60,833 bases of DNA from the NCBI GenBank assembly GCA_900078375.1, contig FLQS01000035.1, positions 1-60,833 on the forward strand. Reading direction: 5' to 3'. Both the position numbers and the translations under genes were made by a program. The DNA is from an uncultured Mycobacterium sp. (lineage in GTDB: Bacteria; Actinomycetota; Actinomycetes; Mycobacteriales; Mycobacteriaceae). The notes beneath the pieces were generated by a model. It was given only the letters and a program-made list of their open reading frames with translations. It was not told where the DNA came from and ran no database searches. This document shows positions 33,958-44,377 of this stretch, in pieces (the stretch's first letter is position 1; every line of letters starts with the position of its first letter).

Positions 33958-35055
33958 TCAAACCGGCGTGTCGGCCAGCTCGCGGCCGATCTGCCGCAGC
34001 TGTGCGGTGGCGCCGCCGAGCGCGAACTCGACCTGCTTGGCGGTGATGAAGTAGCGGTGCACCTGGTGGTCGACATCGATCCCGACACCGCCGTGCACGT
34101 GCACGGTGGTGTGGGCGACGCGGTGCCCGGCCTCGGCCGCCCAGAAGGCTGCGGTGGCCACCTCGACATCGGCGGGCAGGTCCTCGGACAGCCGCCACGA
34201 TGCCTGCACGAGCGCCAGCCCCAACCCCTTGATATCGATGTAGTCGTCCGCGAGCCGAGCCGACACTGCCTGGAAGCTCCCGATCGGCCGGTCGAACTGC
34301 TCGCGGGTGCGGGCATATTCGGCCGTCAGCTCGAGCGCGCGCTCGAGGACACCGAGCTGGAAGGCCGTGTGCCCCAACGTCTTCTGTGTGGTCAACCAGG
34401 CCAGAGTGTCGGCATCGCCGACGATCCGGTCAGCCCCGACCTCGGCGCCGGACAGGTCGAGCTCAGCGGCGCTGTTCTTGCCGGTAGTCAGCAGCGGGAT
34501 GATCGAAACGCCGGGATCACCGGCCGCCACCAGGAAAACCTTGGGGCCGGAATCGGTTTCGGCCGGCACCAGGAACGCATCGGCGACCGGGCCGAACTCG
34601 ACCTGGGTGCGAGTGCCGGTCAGCCTGAACCCGTCCCCGGCGGCGGTCGCCTGCACTGGGCCCTGGCCGAACTCCCCATCGAGGGCCACGGTCAGGATCT
34701 TCTCGCCGGACACTGCCGGGGCTGCCCACTGGTCACGCAGTTCGGGCGTACCGAACCGGGCCAGCGCGCCGGCACCCAGGATCACCGACTGCAGGTACGG
34801 CACCGCGCCCAATTGGCGGCCTAGCGCCGTCAGGATCGCGGTCTGCTCCAGGACGCCGTACCCGCCGCCGCCGACGGACTCTGGTGCGGCCGTCGACAGG
34901 ATGTCGGCGTCGATGAGCTTGCGCCACAATTCGGTGTCGAAGCGCTGGTCGAGGCCGTCGAGTTCACGCTGATGTTGCGGCGTGCACACGGCGTCGACGA
35001 TGGTGCCGACCAGCCCCGAGAGATCCTGCGCGGCTTCTGTTCTGGTGAAATCCAT
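33958..35055 (-). CDS. fadE27: Acyl-CoA dehydrogenase FadE27 (ChsE5)
   Basis: The 365-aa chain is one half of the alpha2beta2 steroid acyl-CoA dehydrogenase ChsE4-ChsE5, which desaturates the first CoA thioesters of the side chain. The typical C-terminal four-helix bundle motifs are present: EYARTREQFDRPIGSFQAV and TTVHVHGGVGIDVDHQVHRYF. In this family each chain supplies part of the FAD site and only one partner carries the catalytic Glu. It follows fadE26 by 34 bp. Confidence 0.92.
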   Translation of the reverse strand: MDFTRTEAAQDLSGLVGTIVDAVCTPQHQRELDGLDQRFDTELWRKLIDADILSTAAPESVGGGGYGVLEQTAILTALGRQLGAVPYLQSVILGAGALARFGTPELRDQWAAPAVSGEKILTVALDGEFGQGPVQATAAGDGFRLTGTRTQVEFGPVADAFLVPAETDSGPKVFLVAAGDPGVSIIPLLTTGKNSAAELDLSGAEVGADRIVGDADTLAWLTTQKTLGHTAFQLGVLERALELTAEYARTREQFDRPIGSFQAVSARLADDYIDIKGLGLALVQASWRLSEDLPADVEVATAAFWAAEAGHRVAHTTVHVHGGVGIDVDHQVHRYFITAKQVEFALGGATAQLRQIGRELADTPV

Positions 35056-35089
35056 GTCAGTCCTATGTCTTTCAGGTCTCTGGTCGTCG

Positions 35090-36274
35090 TTAGCGGTTGA
35101 CTCGGGGCAGGCCCAGCGCGACCATGCCGATGATGTCGCGCTGGATCTCGTTGGTGCCGCCGCCGAAGGTGAGGATCAGGGCGGCGCGGTGCATGCGCTC
35201 GACGCGGCCGCGCAGCAGGGCGCCGTGCGAATCCTGGCGCAGCGTGGCTGACGGTCCGAGGATCTCCATCAGCAGCCGGTAGGCCTCGGTGGCCAGCTCG
35301 GTACCGAAGACCTTGGCCGCCGAGGCGTCAGCGGGGCTGAGCGTTCCGCTCTTCGCCGACGCCAGCTCCCAGTTGATCAGCTTGAGGTATTCGACCTTAG
35401 CCAGCACGCGGGCGAGGTTGAGCTGCACCCACTCGGAGTCGATCAGGCGATTGCCGTGCACATCCTTGGTGTTCTGCGCCCACTCGCGAACCTGGTTGAG
35501 CGCCAAGAAGATCGGCTGGGCCGACACCAGGGCGACCCGCTCATGGTTGAGCTGGTTGGTGACCAGTTTCCAGCCGGCGTTCTCCTCGCCGACCCGGCTG
35601 GAGGCTGGAACTCGCACGTCCTGGTAGTAGGTGGCGCTGGTGCCGACACCGGCCATGGTGTGCACCGGCGTCCACGAGAAGCCCTCCGCGGTCGTCGGCA
35701 CGATGAGCACCGAGATGCCGCGGTGCTTCTTGGCCTCGGTGTTGGTGCGCACCGCGAGCCAGACGTAGTCGGCGTACTGGATCAGGCTGGTCCACATCTT
35801 CTGGCCGTTGACCACGTAGTCGTCGCCGTCGCGGACCGCGGTGGTGCGCAGGCCCGCCAGGTCGGTGCCGGCGCCCGGCTCGGAGTAGCCGATCGCGAAG
35901 TGCAGGTCACCGGCGGCGATCTTGGGCAGGTAGAACGACTTCTGCTCGTCGGTGCCGAACGCCATGATCGTCGGCGCGACGCTGTTGATGGTCAGGAAGG
36001 GCACCGGGGCGCCGGCGACGGCTGCCTCGTCGGTGAAGATCAGGGAGTCCATCGGGGTGCGGTTCTGGCCGCCATACTCCGTCGGCCAGTTCAGGGTGAG
36101 CCAGCCGTCCTTGCCCATCTGGGAAACGGTCTCGCGGTAGACGTTGCCGGTGCCGATCTCGCCACCGGTCGTCGACATCAGCGCTTCCTGGCGCTCCGGG
36201 GTCATCAGCTTGCCGAAGTAGGTCCGGAGCTCGCGGCGCAGCTCCTCTTGTTCGGGCGTGTAACTGATCCGCAT
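35090..36274 (-). CDS. fadE26: Acyl-CoA dehydrogenase FadE26 (ChsE4)
   Basis: The 394-aa partner of FadE27. It has the N-terminal helix region ISYTPEQEELRRELRTYF, the middle domain AIGYSEPGAGTDLAGLRT, and the C-terminal LILTFGGGTNEIQRDIIG with the FAD-contacting motif. It is first in the fadE26-fadE27-fadD17 operon, divergent from fdxD-hsd4A, with a KstR operator in the intergenic gap. Size and order match Rv3504-Rv3506. Confidence 0.93.
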   Translation of the reverse strand: MRISYTPEQEELRRELRTYFGKLMTPERQEALMSTTGGEIGTGNVYRETVSQMGKDGWLTLNWPTEYGGQNRTPMDSLIFTDEAAVAGAPVPFLTINSVAPTIMAFGTDEQKSFYLPKIAAGDLHFAIGYSEPGAGTDLAGLRTTAVRDGDDYVVNGQKMWTSLIQYADYVWLAVRTNTEAKKHRGISVLIVPTTAEGFSWTPVHTMAGVGTSATYYQDVRVPASSRVGEENAGWKLVTNQLNHERVALVSAQPIFLALNQVREWAQNTKDVHGNRLIDSEWVQLNLARVLAKVEYLKLINWELASAKSGTLSPADASAAKVFGTELATEAYRLLMEILGPSATLRQDSHGALLRGRVERMHRAALILTFGGGTNEIQRDIIGMVALGLPRVNR

Positions 36275-36330
36275 CGACTCGATCCTTCGCTGGAGTTGCT
36301 TGCAGTCGGCGACCCGCCGACACTCCTGGT

Positions 36331-36344
36331 TGTAACACGTTCTA
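36331..36344. promoter_or_regulatory. KstR operator, fadE26/fdxD
   Basis: TGTAACACGTTCTA, identical to the site before echA19. It lies 56 bp upstream of fadE26 and about 105 bp upstream of fdxD. Confidence 0.88.
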
Positions 36345-36449
36345 GTCTTGTGGTCCAGCGCCGGTTCAGGCCAGGTATTGAATGATCTGGTCGTATCGTG
36401 GCGCTGGGAACGCCCCAGCCCGCGGGGTCAGTCAGGCAAGGAGGTTGTC

Positions 36450-36641
36450 ATGCGAGTCGAAGTCGACCGTGATCGCTGTGAAGGTAACGCTGTTTGTGTG
36501 GGAATCGCCCCGGACCTGTTCGAACTCGATGACGAGGACTATGTGATCGTCACCAAGGATCCGATCCCCGCCGACGAGGAAGGCTTGGCCGAGCAAGCCA
36601 TCGCCGAGTGCCCTCGCGCCGCCCTGACCCGCAAAGACTAG
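36450..36641 (+). CDS. fdxD: Ferredoxin FdxD
   Basis: The 63-aa ferredoxin has three cluster cysteines: C10 and C16 in RCEGNAVC, and the one in AIAECPRAA, consistent with a [3Fe-4S] centre as in P450-linked mycobacterial ferredoxins. The length equals Rv3503c. The start at 36450 has AAGGAGG about 6 nt upstream; longer reading to 36348 is not needed. It may pass electrons to CYP142 or another steroid P450. Confidence 0.93.
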   Translation: MRVEVDRDRCEGNAVCVGIAPDLFELDDEDYVIVTKDPIPADEEGLAEQAIAECPRAALTRKD

Positions 36642-36654
36642 AGGTATTCGTAAG

Positions 36655-37578
36655 TTGACTGCACAAGACGTGTCTTTCGACGCCACCGACCTGTCCGGAC
36701 GTGTCGCTGTGGTGACCGGTGCCGCCTCGGGCCTTGGCCGTGCCGAGGCCGTCGGGTTGGCCAAATCCGGTGCGACGGTCGTCGTCAACGACATGGCCAA
36801 GGCGCTCGACGAGTCCGACGTGCTCGACGAGATCAACGCCGCGGGTTCCAAGGGCGTGGCGGTTGCCGGCGACATCAGCCAGCGCTCGACGGCCGACGAA
36901 CTGGTGGCGACCGCCGATGGCCTCGGCGGGCTGAGCATCGTCGTCAACAACGCCGGCATCACCCGGGACCGCATGTTGTTCAACATGACCGACGAGGACT
37001 GGGACGCGGTGATCGCGGTCCACCTGCGCGGGCACTTCCTGCTCACCCGCAATGCCGCGACGTATTGGCGCAACCGGGCCAAGGACAACGGTGGATCGGT
37101 CTACGGCCGCATCATCAACACCACGTCGGAAGCCGGGTTGTCCGGGCCGATCGGCCAGGCCAACTACGGTGCCGCCAAGGCGGGCATCACGGCGCTGACG
37201 CTGACGGCGTCGCGGGCACTCGGGCGCTACGGCGTGCGGGCCAACGCGATCGCTCCGCGCGCGCGCACTGCGATGACCGCCGACGTGTTCGGTGAGGCTC
37301 CCGAGCTCGCCGAGGGCGAGGTCGACCCGCTGTCGCCCGAACATGTGGTGACGCTGGTGCGCTTCCTGGCCGCGCCGGCCTCGGACAAGGTCAACGGTCA
37401 GGTCTTCGTCGTGTACGGACCGTCGGTCACGCTGGTGGCCGCTCCCACGGCAGAACACCGATTCGACGCCGACGGAGCCGCGTGGGATCCGTCGACGTTG
37501 GGCACGTCCATGCAGGCTTACTTTGCTGATCGTGACCCGGAGCGGACGTTCGGCGTGATGGGCCTGATGGGCGACTAG
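36655..37578 (+). CDS. hsd4A: Steroid side-chain hydroxyacyl-CoA dehydrogenase Hsd4A
   Basis: The 307-aa SDR oxidises the 3-hydroxyacyl-CoA (and 17-hydroxy) steroid intermediates. Cofactor motif VTGAASGLGRAEAVG, NNAGITRDRM, and the active-site YGAAK after NTTSEAGLSGPIGQAN are intact. It starts at TTG 36655 behind GAGGT, 13 bp after fdxD. In M. tuberculosis the next genes downstream are the mce4 operon; here otsA follows 33 bp later on the other strand. Confidence 0.93.
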   Translation: MTAQDVSFDATDLSGRVAVVTGAASGLGRAEAVGLAKSGATVVVNDMAKALDESDVLDEINAAGSKGVAVAGDISQRSTADELVATADGLGGLSIVVNNAGITRDRMLFNMTDEDWDAVIAVHLRGHFLLTRNAATYWRNRAKDNGGSVYGRIINTTSEAGLSGPIGQANYGAAKAGITALTLTASRALGRYGVRANAIAPRARTAMTADVFGEAPELAEGEVDPLSPEHVVTLVRFLAAPASDKVNGQVFVVYGPSVTLVAAPTAEHRFDADGAAWDPSTLGTSMQAYFADRDPERTFGVMGLMGD

Positions 37579-37611
37579 TCGCCGGAGGGCGCCAGCGCAG
37601 CGACCCGGGAA

Positions 37612-39069
<1,458 letters not shown>

Positions 39070-39072
39070 GGG

Positions 39073-39237
39073 CTACGCCTCGAGCTTTGATGGTCCAATA
39101 CCGAGCATCGACAAGAAGACCCGACACTCGTCGGCGTCGGTGGCATAGGCCGCGACTACGCGCCGAGCTTGGCGCGCCGTGCTATCGGCCAGCGGTTCCA
39201 CGTCATCAATTTCCGTGGGATCAGGTTTTGCGGGCAT
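39073..39237 (-). CDS. 54-aa conserved small protein upstream of otsA
   Basis: An ATG at 39237 opens a 54-codon frame (MPAKPDPTEIDD to GIGPSKLEA) that ends 3 bp before the otsA start. The C-terminal half YATDADECRVFLSMLGIGP looks like a conserved short helical motif and contains a single Cys. As I recall, M. tuberculosis has a similarly small gene (Rv3489) in this place. Tight spacing implies co-translation with otsA; a regulatory or accessory role is possible but unknown. Confidence 0.75.
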   Translation of the reverse strand: MPAKPDPTEIDDVEPLADSTARQARRVVAAYATDADECRVFLSMLGIGPSKLEA

Positions 39238-39268
39238 CTCTCAACCTTAGCGAAGGGGCAAATAGCGG

Positions 39269-39703
39269 CTACGGGCTCGATGAAATCGTTGACTTGGGCT
39301 GGACCGGAACATTGTCCTGGTCTTCCTCGTAGCAGACCGTCGACTGCCAGTAGCCCGTGCAGGAGTCACCGTTGATATTGGGCACCAGGTCCGCACCGAC
39401 TCCACTCTCGACAGTGGAGGTCATGTCTTGCGTGGTGCGGGGCTGCAGGTCGTCGAACGCTTGATCGCCGTTGGTGGTCGCCACCGACGTCATGGTCGGC
39501 GTGCAGTTACCGGTCGACGGATCCAACGACTCGCCCGACTGGCAGCCCGCCGTTCCACCCGGTTGCGACGCCACCGGTTCCGGCTGCGGCCCCGGCTCGG
39601 GTATGCCGCCGCCTTCGGCGTGCGCCATCGGAGCCGCGGCGACCGCGAGTGCAAACGCGCTCGCGGTCAGCAGCTTTCCCATCCAGGTGGAATGGACCGG
39701 CAT
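39269..39703 (-). CDS. Small secreted protein, Ibp1-like paralogue 1
   Basis: The 144-aa precursor has a signal peptide ending AAAPMAHAEGG, then a Pro/Gly-rich low-complexity mature chain with cysteines in AGCQSGESLDP, GNCTP and SCTGYWQSTVCYEED. It ends STISSSP. The same C-terminal tail and general layout occur in the next two genes, and such proteins are often annotated in mycobacteria as intersectin-EH binding protein Ibp1. The ribosome site is GGGAGG before ATG 39703. The function is unknown. Confidence 0.75.
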   Translation of the reverse strand: MPVHSTWMGKLLTASAFALAVAAAPMAHAEGGGIPEPGPQPEPVASQPGGTAGCQSGESLDPSTGNCTPTMTSVATTNGDQAFDDLQPRTTQDMTSTVESGVGADLVPNINGDSCTGYWQSTVCYEEDQDNVPVQPKSTISSSP

Positions 39704-39733
39704 CGTTGCCCTCCCTGATCTTCCCGCTGACTA

Positions 39734-40120
39734 CTACGGGCTAGACGAAATGCTCGAATGCGGAGTGACCGCTGGCACCTGATTCTCCTGCAGGCCGATG
39801 CACTGGCCGGTGTTGGCGCCCGTGCAGGGGATGCCCTGAACCTCAGGCAGGCTGTTGGGGTCGCCAGGGGTCGAGTACGTGACGTTACCGCCGCCGCTCG
39901 ACGGCGTGGGGTAATTGCCGCCCGGCTGGTTCGGGACCATCTCAGGGATGCACTGGTCGGTGTAGAGATCCTCGGACTCGCCGGCCGGACAGGCGATGGC
40001 GGGACCCGCCGGTGCACCCGCCGGCGACGCGAAGAAGGCAACAGCGGGCGCGGCCGCGATCGCGATGCTGAATCCACCGGCAAGGAGAACGCGGCGGCCG
40101 ACTGAGGAGGAAATCGCCAT
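39734..40120 (-). CDS. Small secreted protein, Ibp1-like paralogue 2
   Basis: The 128-aa precursor has an Arg-containing signal (SVGRRVLLAGGFSIAIAAAP) and a mature chain with IACPAGESEDLYTDQCIPEM, then VQGIPCTGANTGQCIGLQ and the tail SSISSSP. The segment around PEVxGIPCTGANTGQCIGLQ is nearly identical to paralogue 3, which indicates recent tandem duplication. Its AGGAAG ribosome site lies 7-8 nt before the ATG. Confidence 0.8.
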   Translation of the reverse strand: MAISSSVGRRVLLAGGFSIAIAAAPAVAFFASPAGAPAGPAIACPAGESEDLYTDQCIPEMVPNQPGGNYPTPSSGGGNVTYSTPGDPNSLPEVQGIPCTGANTGQCIGLQENQVPAVTPHSSISSSP

Positions 40121-40172
40121 ACTTCACACTTCCTAAAGAAGTCGACGGAGTTCCGAAGCCGGCCCTCCGTTT

Positions 40173-40487
40173 CTACGGACTGGACGAGACAGTGGAGCGG
40201 GGTTGCACTGCGGGAGCCTGCTGCTCTTGCTGCAATCCTATGCACTGACCGGTGTTTGCGCCTGTGCAAGGTATTCCATTGACCTCGGGCAGGCCGCCCT
40301 GCGGGCCTGCCGGAGCCTGTACATCACAGCCGCCGGTTGCCGGGTTGACCACTTGGCCGGGCGGGCAGGCCGCCACGGATCCGGTCGCCGGAACGGCGAA
40401 CGCGGCCAGTGCGGGCGCGCCCGCCACCGCCAGCGCGAAGCCGCCGGCCAAGGCCAGCCGCTGCGCCGAATTCTTCAGATTAGCCAT
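40173..40487 (-). CDS. Small secreted protein, Ibp1-like paralogue 3
   Basis: The 104-aa precursor has the signal RLALAGGFALAVAGAPALAAF, the mature segment AACPPGQVVNPATGGCDV, the shared NGIPCTGANTGQCIGLQ block and the tail STVSSSP. Four cysteines are kept. It is the first of the three genes in transcription order, with gaps of 52 and 30 bp to the next ones, so they may be one operon. No function is known to me. Confidence 0.8.
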   Translation of the reverse strand: MANLKNSAQRLALAGGFALAVAGAPALAAFAVPATGSVAACPPGQVVNPATGGCDVQAPAGPQGGLPEVNGIPCTGANTGQCIGLQQEQQAPAVQPRSTVSSSP

Positions 40488-40934
40488 GTTTGTGCCTTCT
40501 ACTCGCTTTGCTGAGTGGCCGTGTCAGGGCAGTGTATGGCTGCCTTCCCCGTCCCGCAGTTGTTCGGCCGTTTTATCGGCATTCGCCAGCTTCCTGTTAC
40601 ACCGGAGTCAATATTCTCGGTCGGAACGTATCGGTGCCGTCTGACCCCGTCTTACGACGGACAATGCCGCCACGCAGGAATGCCGATGCCGGAATATCGG
40701 CGACGTGAATGCCGGAACGTAATGGCCGGCCGAGGCCGCCTCATTGGTGCGATATCAGGGCCGTGAGGAGCCATTAAACACATCGGATTGTGTGCCTTCA
40801 GATGTTCGCTGGCGGCGATCGCATGTCGGGAAGCGGTTCGGGCGTGACGGGGCACTGGGACGGGCCCTATGCGACAACGCGGCGCCGTGGTTCGATACGT
40901 GGAACCTGTTCCAGTTTTGTGTGAGGAGTGCGGC
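40488..40934. other. Intergenic region upstream of SDR gene
   Basis: No convincing gene is seen. The stretch is less GC-rich than its neighbours and has several short dyads, for example ACACA/TGTGT around 40778-40793. It probably carries the promoters of the Ibp1-like genes and of the SDR gene. Confidence 0.5.
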
Positions 40935-41765
40935 GTGCAGCTCTCGTTCGAGGATCGGACATACCTGGTCACCGGTGGTGGCAGCGGGATCGGCAAGGGC
41001 GTGGCGGAGGGGCTGGCCAAGGCCGGCGCCAGCGTCATGATCGTCGGCCGCAACGCCGATCGGCTCGCCGCGACTGTGGATGAGATCAAGGCCGTCGCGC
41101 CGAAGGGCAACGTCAACTACGAGCCTGCCGACGTCACCAACGAGGATCAGATCGCCGCGGTCGTCGACGCGACCACGGCATGGAACGGCCGGCTGAACGG
41201 TGTCGTGCACTGCGCAGGCGGTTCGCAGACCATCGGCCCGATCACCCAGATGGACTCCGAGGCGTGGCGCGCCACCGTGGACCTCAACATCAACGGCTCG
41301 ATGTACGTGCTCAAGCACTCGGCCCGGCAGATGGTGCGTGGTGGTGGCGGTTCGTTCGTCGGCATCTCCTCGATCGCGGCCAGCAACACCCACCGCTGGT
41401 TCGGGCCGTACGGCGTCACCAAGTCGGGTCTGGACCACCTCATCAAGCTGGCGGCCGACGAACTCGGTGCGTCCTGGGTGCGGGTCAACGGCATCCGGCC
41501 CGGACTCATCCGCACCGAACTGGTGCAGCTGGTGCTGGACTCACCCGAACTCAGCGGCGACTACGCCGAGTGCACGCCGCTGCCGCGCCCCGGTGAGGTC
41601 GAGGACGTCGCCAACATGACGCTGTTCCTGCTCAGCGATGCCGCCCAGTGGATCACCGGGCAGATCATCGGCGTCGACGGCGGACAGAACCTGCGCCGCG
41701 GCCCGGATTACTCGGCGATGCTGGAGCCGGCCTTTGGCGCCGACGCGCTACGCGGAGTGGTCTGA
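40935..41765 (+). CDS. Short-chain dehydrogenase/reductase (Rv3485c-like)
   Basis: The 276-aa SDR has the cofactor motif YLVTGGGSGIGKGVAEGLA and the catalytic Tyr-Lys in GPYGVTKSGLDHL after GISSIAASNTH. The start is GTG at 40935, because GAGGAG lies 6 nt upstream; an in-frame ATG at 40869 has no such support. Orientation and neighbourhood with cpsA match Rv3485c. The substrate is unknown. It overlaps the convergent dehydrogenase gene by 18 bp. Confidence 0.87.
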   Translation: MQLSFEDRTYLVTGGGSGIGKGVAEGLAKAGASVMIVGRNADRLAATVDEIKAVAPKGNVNYEPADVTNEDQIAAVVDATTAWNGRLNGVVHCAGGSQTIGPITQMDSEAWRATVDLNINGSMYVLKHSARQMVRGGGGSFVGISSIAASNTHRWFGPYGVTKSGLDHLIKLAADELGASWVRVNGIRPGLIRTELVQLVLDSPELSGDYAECTPLPRPGEVEDVANMTLFLLSDAAQWITGQIIGVDGGQNLRRGPDYSAMLEPAFGADALRGVV

Positions 41766-42656
41766 CGCTCCCGCGTCACGCGCCGCAAGGCTGCTGATCG
41801 CCGACCAATCCAGCTCCTCGCCACCCTCGGCGAGCAGCCGCAGAAACCGGTCGCGCAGCAGGCTGGCGATGGGCAACGGCACCCGCAGTTCTTCGGCAGC
41901 CGACAACACGAGTCGAATGTCCTTGAGACCCAACGGTGCTGCGAATCCAGCGGGCTCGAATTGTGCACTGGCGATCAGGCTGCCGTAGGTCCGGTAGACC
42001 GGCGCCGAGAACAGTGTCGACGTCAGGATGTCCAGGTACTGGTGTTTGTCGACGCCGCCGCGATCCACCAGCGCCATCGCTTCGCCGAGTGACTCGATCA
42101 CCGAGCCGATGAGGAAGTTGCCGCTGAGCTTGACCAGGTTGGCCGCTGACGGGTCCTCGGATACCACGAAGGTTCGCTGGCCGATCGCATCGAAAACCGG
42201 TGTCACCGAGTTCACGGTCTCGGCCGGGCCGGCGGCGACGACGAACAACGCCGCGGCCGCGGCGGCCTCCGGGCGGCCGAACACCGGGGCCGACACGAAT
42301 CCGCGTCCGGCGGCGGCGTGTGCCTCGGTCAGGCGTTTCGAGAGAGCGACGCTGATCGTGCTGGACGAGATGTGGACGGTGCCGGGTGCAGCCGACGCGA
42401 TGATGCCGCCGTCGCCGAATGCCACCCCGGCCACGGCGTCGTCGTTGGCGAGCATCGTCAGCACGACGTCACCGCCGCACGCGTCGGCCACGTCGTCGGC
42501 CGGCCGGGCGCCCTCGGCCGCCAGCGCATCCACTTTCGGCCGCGACCGGTTGTAGACGGTCACGTCGTGTCCCGCCTTGATCAGATTCGCGGCGATGCCC
42601 GCGCCCATGTTGCCCAGTCCGATGACTCCTACGCGCATGACGTCAATCGTGCTCAT
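41748..42656 (-). CDS. 3-hydroxyisobutyrate dehydrogenase-like oxidoreductase
   Basis: The 302-aa protein is of the beta-hydroxyacid dehydrogenase family: NAD(P) motif VGVIGLGNMGAGIAANLIKAGHDV, substrate motif FVSAPVFGRPEAAA, and the catalytic Lys region NLVKLSGNFLIGSVIESLGEA. Imine reductases and succinic semialdehyde reductases share this pattern, so the substrate is open. The start is ATG 42656 or 42638. The last 18 bp overlap the SDR gene on the other strand. Confidence 0.85.
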   Translation of the reverse strand: MSTIDVMRVGVIGLGNMGAGIAANLIKAGHDVTVYNRSRPKVDALAAEGARPADDVADACGGDVVLTMLANDDAVAGVAFGDGGIIASAAPGTVHISSSTISVALSKRLTEAHAAAGRGFVSAPVFGRPEAAAAAALFVVAAGPAETVNSVTPVFDAIGQRTFVVSEDPSAANLVKLSGNFLIGSVIESLGEAMALVDRGGVDKHQYLDILTSTLFSAPVYRTYGSLIASAQFEPAGFAAPLGLKDIRLVLSAAEELRVPLPIASLLRDRFLRLLAEGGEELDWSAISSLAARDAGASDHSA

Positions 42657-42688
42657 GCGAGCGGCTCAGCGCCAGGGCGATTCACTAG

Positions 42689-44260
42689 TCAGTTGACGCA
42701 CGGGACCTTGCCGCCGTCGATCGGCGCGCCCTGGTCGGGGGTGGGGGTGATGGTGATATCGGACCAACTGCGGTTGGTCGTCGAGGTCTCGGCGACATCC
42801 TGGGTCTGCGGCTGATCCTGCGGGACGTCGTAACCCTGGCCGAGGACGACCCGCACGTGATCGGCAGCCAGCGCGCTGGTGGCCTGCGGAGCGTTCTCGA
42901 CACCGAGCAGGGTGGCCACCGACTGCGCATCGGTCTGGCCGCCCGGGCCGTAGGTGATCACGGTGTCGATCGGCTCGCCGGACTCGCGGTCACGGACCGC
43001 GTCGACCGTGAAGTCGTGCTTGCCCAGCAACGAGGCGGCCGCCGACGCCAGGCCCGAGGTGTCGCTGGCGTTGACGATGCTGATCACGGTCTTGGGGTTG
43101 GGCGGTGGAAGCGGTTGCGCAACAGCGCTGGTGGTCGCTGTCGCAGCGTCGCCGCCGATGGCCCTGGCGATCTCGGCGCGGATCTTGGCCGGGTCGACGA
43201 TGTTGACGTCCTGGCCGTTGATGTTGTCGTAGCGCACCACCGGCAATGTCCGGAATTCGACATTGCCGCCGGCCAGCGCCGCCATCCTGCGGAACTGGTC
43301 CTCGCCCCAGCCTTGCGACAGCACGATGTCCTGGCGGGCCACGCCCATCAACCGCTTGAACTTGTCCAGGTCGGTGAATGAGCCCGACTCCTGCAGCTGA
43401 TGCATGACCGAGAGCAGAAAGGCCTGTTGGCGATGGGTGCGGTCGAGATCCCCGTTTTCCAGGCCGTGCCGTTGCCGCACGAATGCGAGTGCCTGTTCGG
43501 CGTTCAGCGTCTGACGACCGGCCGGAAAGTTCGCTCCGGAGTAATCGTCGTGGACGGCGTGGTTGAGGCAGACGTCGATGCCGCCGAGGCTGTCGGCGAG
43601 GTGGTAGAAGCTGGCGAGGTTGACCTCGGCGAAGTAGTCGATGGGTTGGCCGGTCAGATTGCGCACCGCCCGGATGGTCGCCTTGCGCCCGGCCTCCCGC
43701 CCGGCGCGCTCCAGTTCGGCGCGATCGGCGATGCCCTCGTCGACCAGCTTCTGTTCGGTCTGCGCCTTGGTCAGCCCGTACGCTTCTTTGATCTTGATGT
43801 GGCTGTAGCCCTTGATACCGCTGACCGCGACGTAGTCGTCGCGCGGTATCGAGAACGCGACGACCTGGTCGTCGGCGCTGATATGCACCAGGATCAGCGT
43901 GTTGGTGTTGTAGCCGCCCGAGTCGGAGTCTCCGGCGTGCAGCTTGTCCAGGAGTTCGTCGGGGAGTTCGTTGCCCTGCTGGTCTTTGCGGGAATCGAGC
44001 CCGATCAGCAGGATGTTCATCGCGCCGCCGCTGGAGCGCGGTTCGTCCGAGCCGAGCGCCTGCGACACCGTGATTCCGCTCAGTAACCCGTGAGCCTGCG
44101 AATAGGCCAGGCCGGTGAGCATCACCACCACCACCGAAACCAGTCCGACCGCGGATCGGGCGAGGATCTTCCACGCCCGCCGGCCGCTGCCGGGCCGCCC
44201 GCGATGACGGCCGTGGCGGTTGCCCGCAGCGGCCGCTCGCGGAGGCGGCGAGGGATCCAT
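42689..44260 (-). CDS. cpsA: LytR-CpsA-Psr ligase CpsA
   Basis: The 523-aa protein has a basic cytoplasmic tail, one membrane helix (about residues 35-56, SAVGLVSVVVVMLTGLAYS), an LCP catalytic domain (NILLIGLDSRK to QDIVLSQGW) with the Arg/Asp pair in SIPRDDYV, and a C-terminal LytR_C domain (TVISIVNASDTSGLA onward) before an acidic tail. LCP enzymes attach arabinogalactan to peptidoglycan at the outer face of the membrane. The position matches Rv3484 cpsA. Confidence 0.92.
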   Translation of the reverse strand: MDPSPPPRAAAAGNRHGRHRGRPGSGRRAWKILARSAVGLVSVVVVMLTGLAYSQAHGLLSGITVSQALGSDEPRSSGGAMNILLIGLDSRKDQQGNELPDELLDKLHAGDSDSGGYNTNTLILVHISADDQVVAFSIPRDDYVAVSGIKGYSHIKIKEAYGLTKAQTEQKLVDEGIADRAELERAGREAGRKATIRAVRNLTGQPIDYFAEVNLASFYHLADSLGGIDVCLNHAVHDDYSGANFPAGRQTLNAEQALAFVRQRHGLENGDLDRTHRQQAFLLSVMHQLQESGSFTDLDKFKRLMGVARQDIVLSQGWGEDQFRRMAALAGGNVEFRTLPVVRYDNINGQDVNIVDPAKIRAEIARAIGGDAATATTSAVAQPLPPPNPKTVISIVNASDTSGLASAAASLLGKHDFTVDAVRDRESGEPIDTVITYGPGGQTDAQSVATLLGVENAPQATSALAADHVRVVLGQGYDVPQDQPQTQDVAETSTTNRSWSDITITPTPDQGAPIDGGKVPCVN

Positions 44261-44377
44261 GATCGACAGTATGCGGGCAAATGCTGGTGCGGCCCCAGCG
44301 AGGCCGACTCGGCAACGCTGACCACCGGGCCGCTATGCTGTGCACGTGCTTAGCATGATGCGCTGTGGCGGCCGGCG

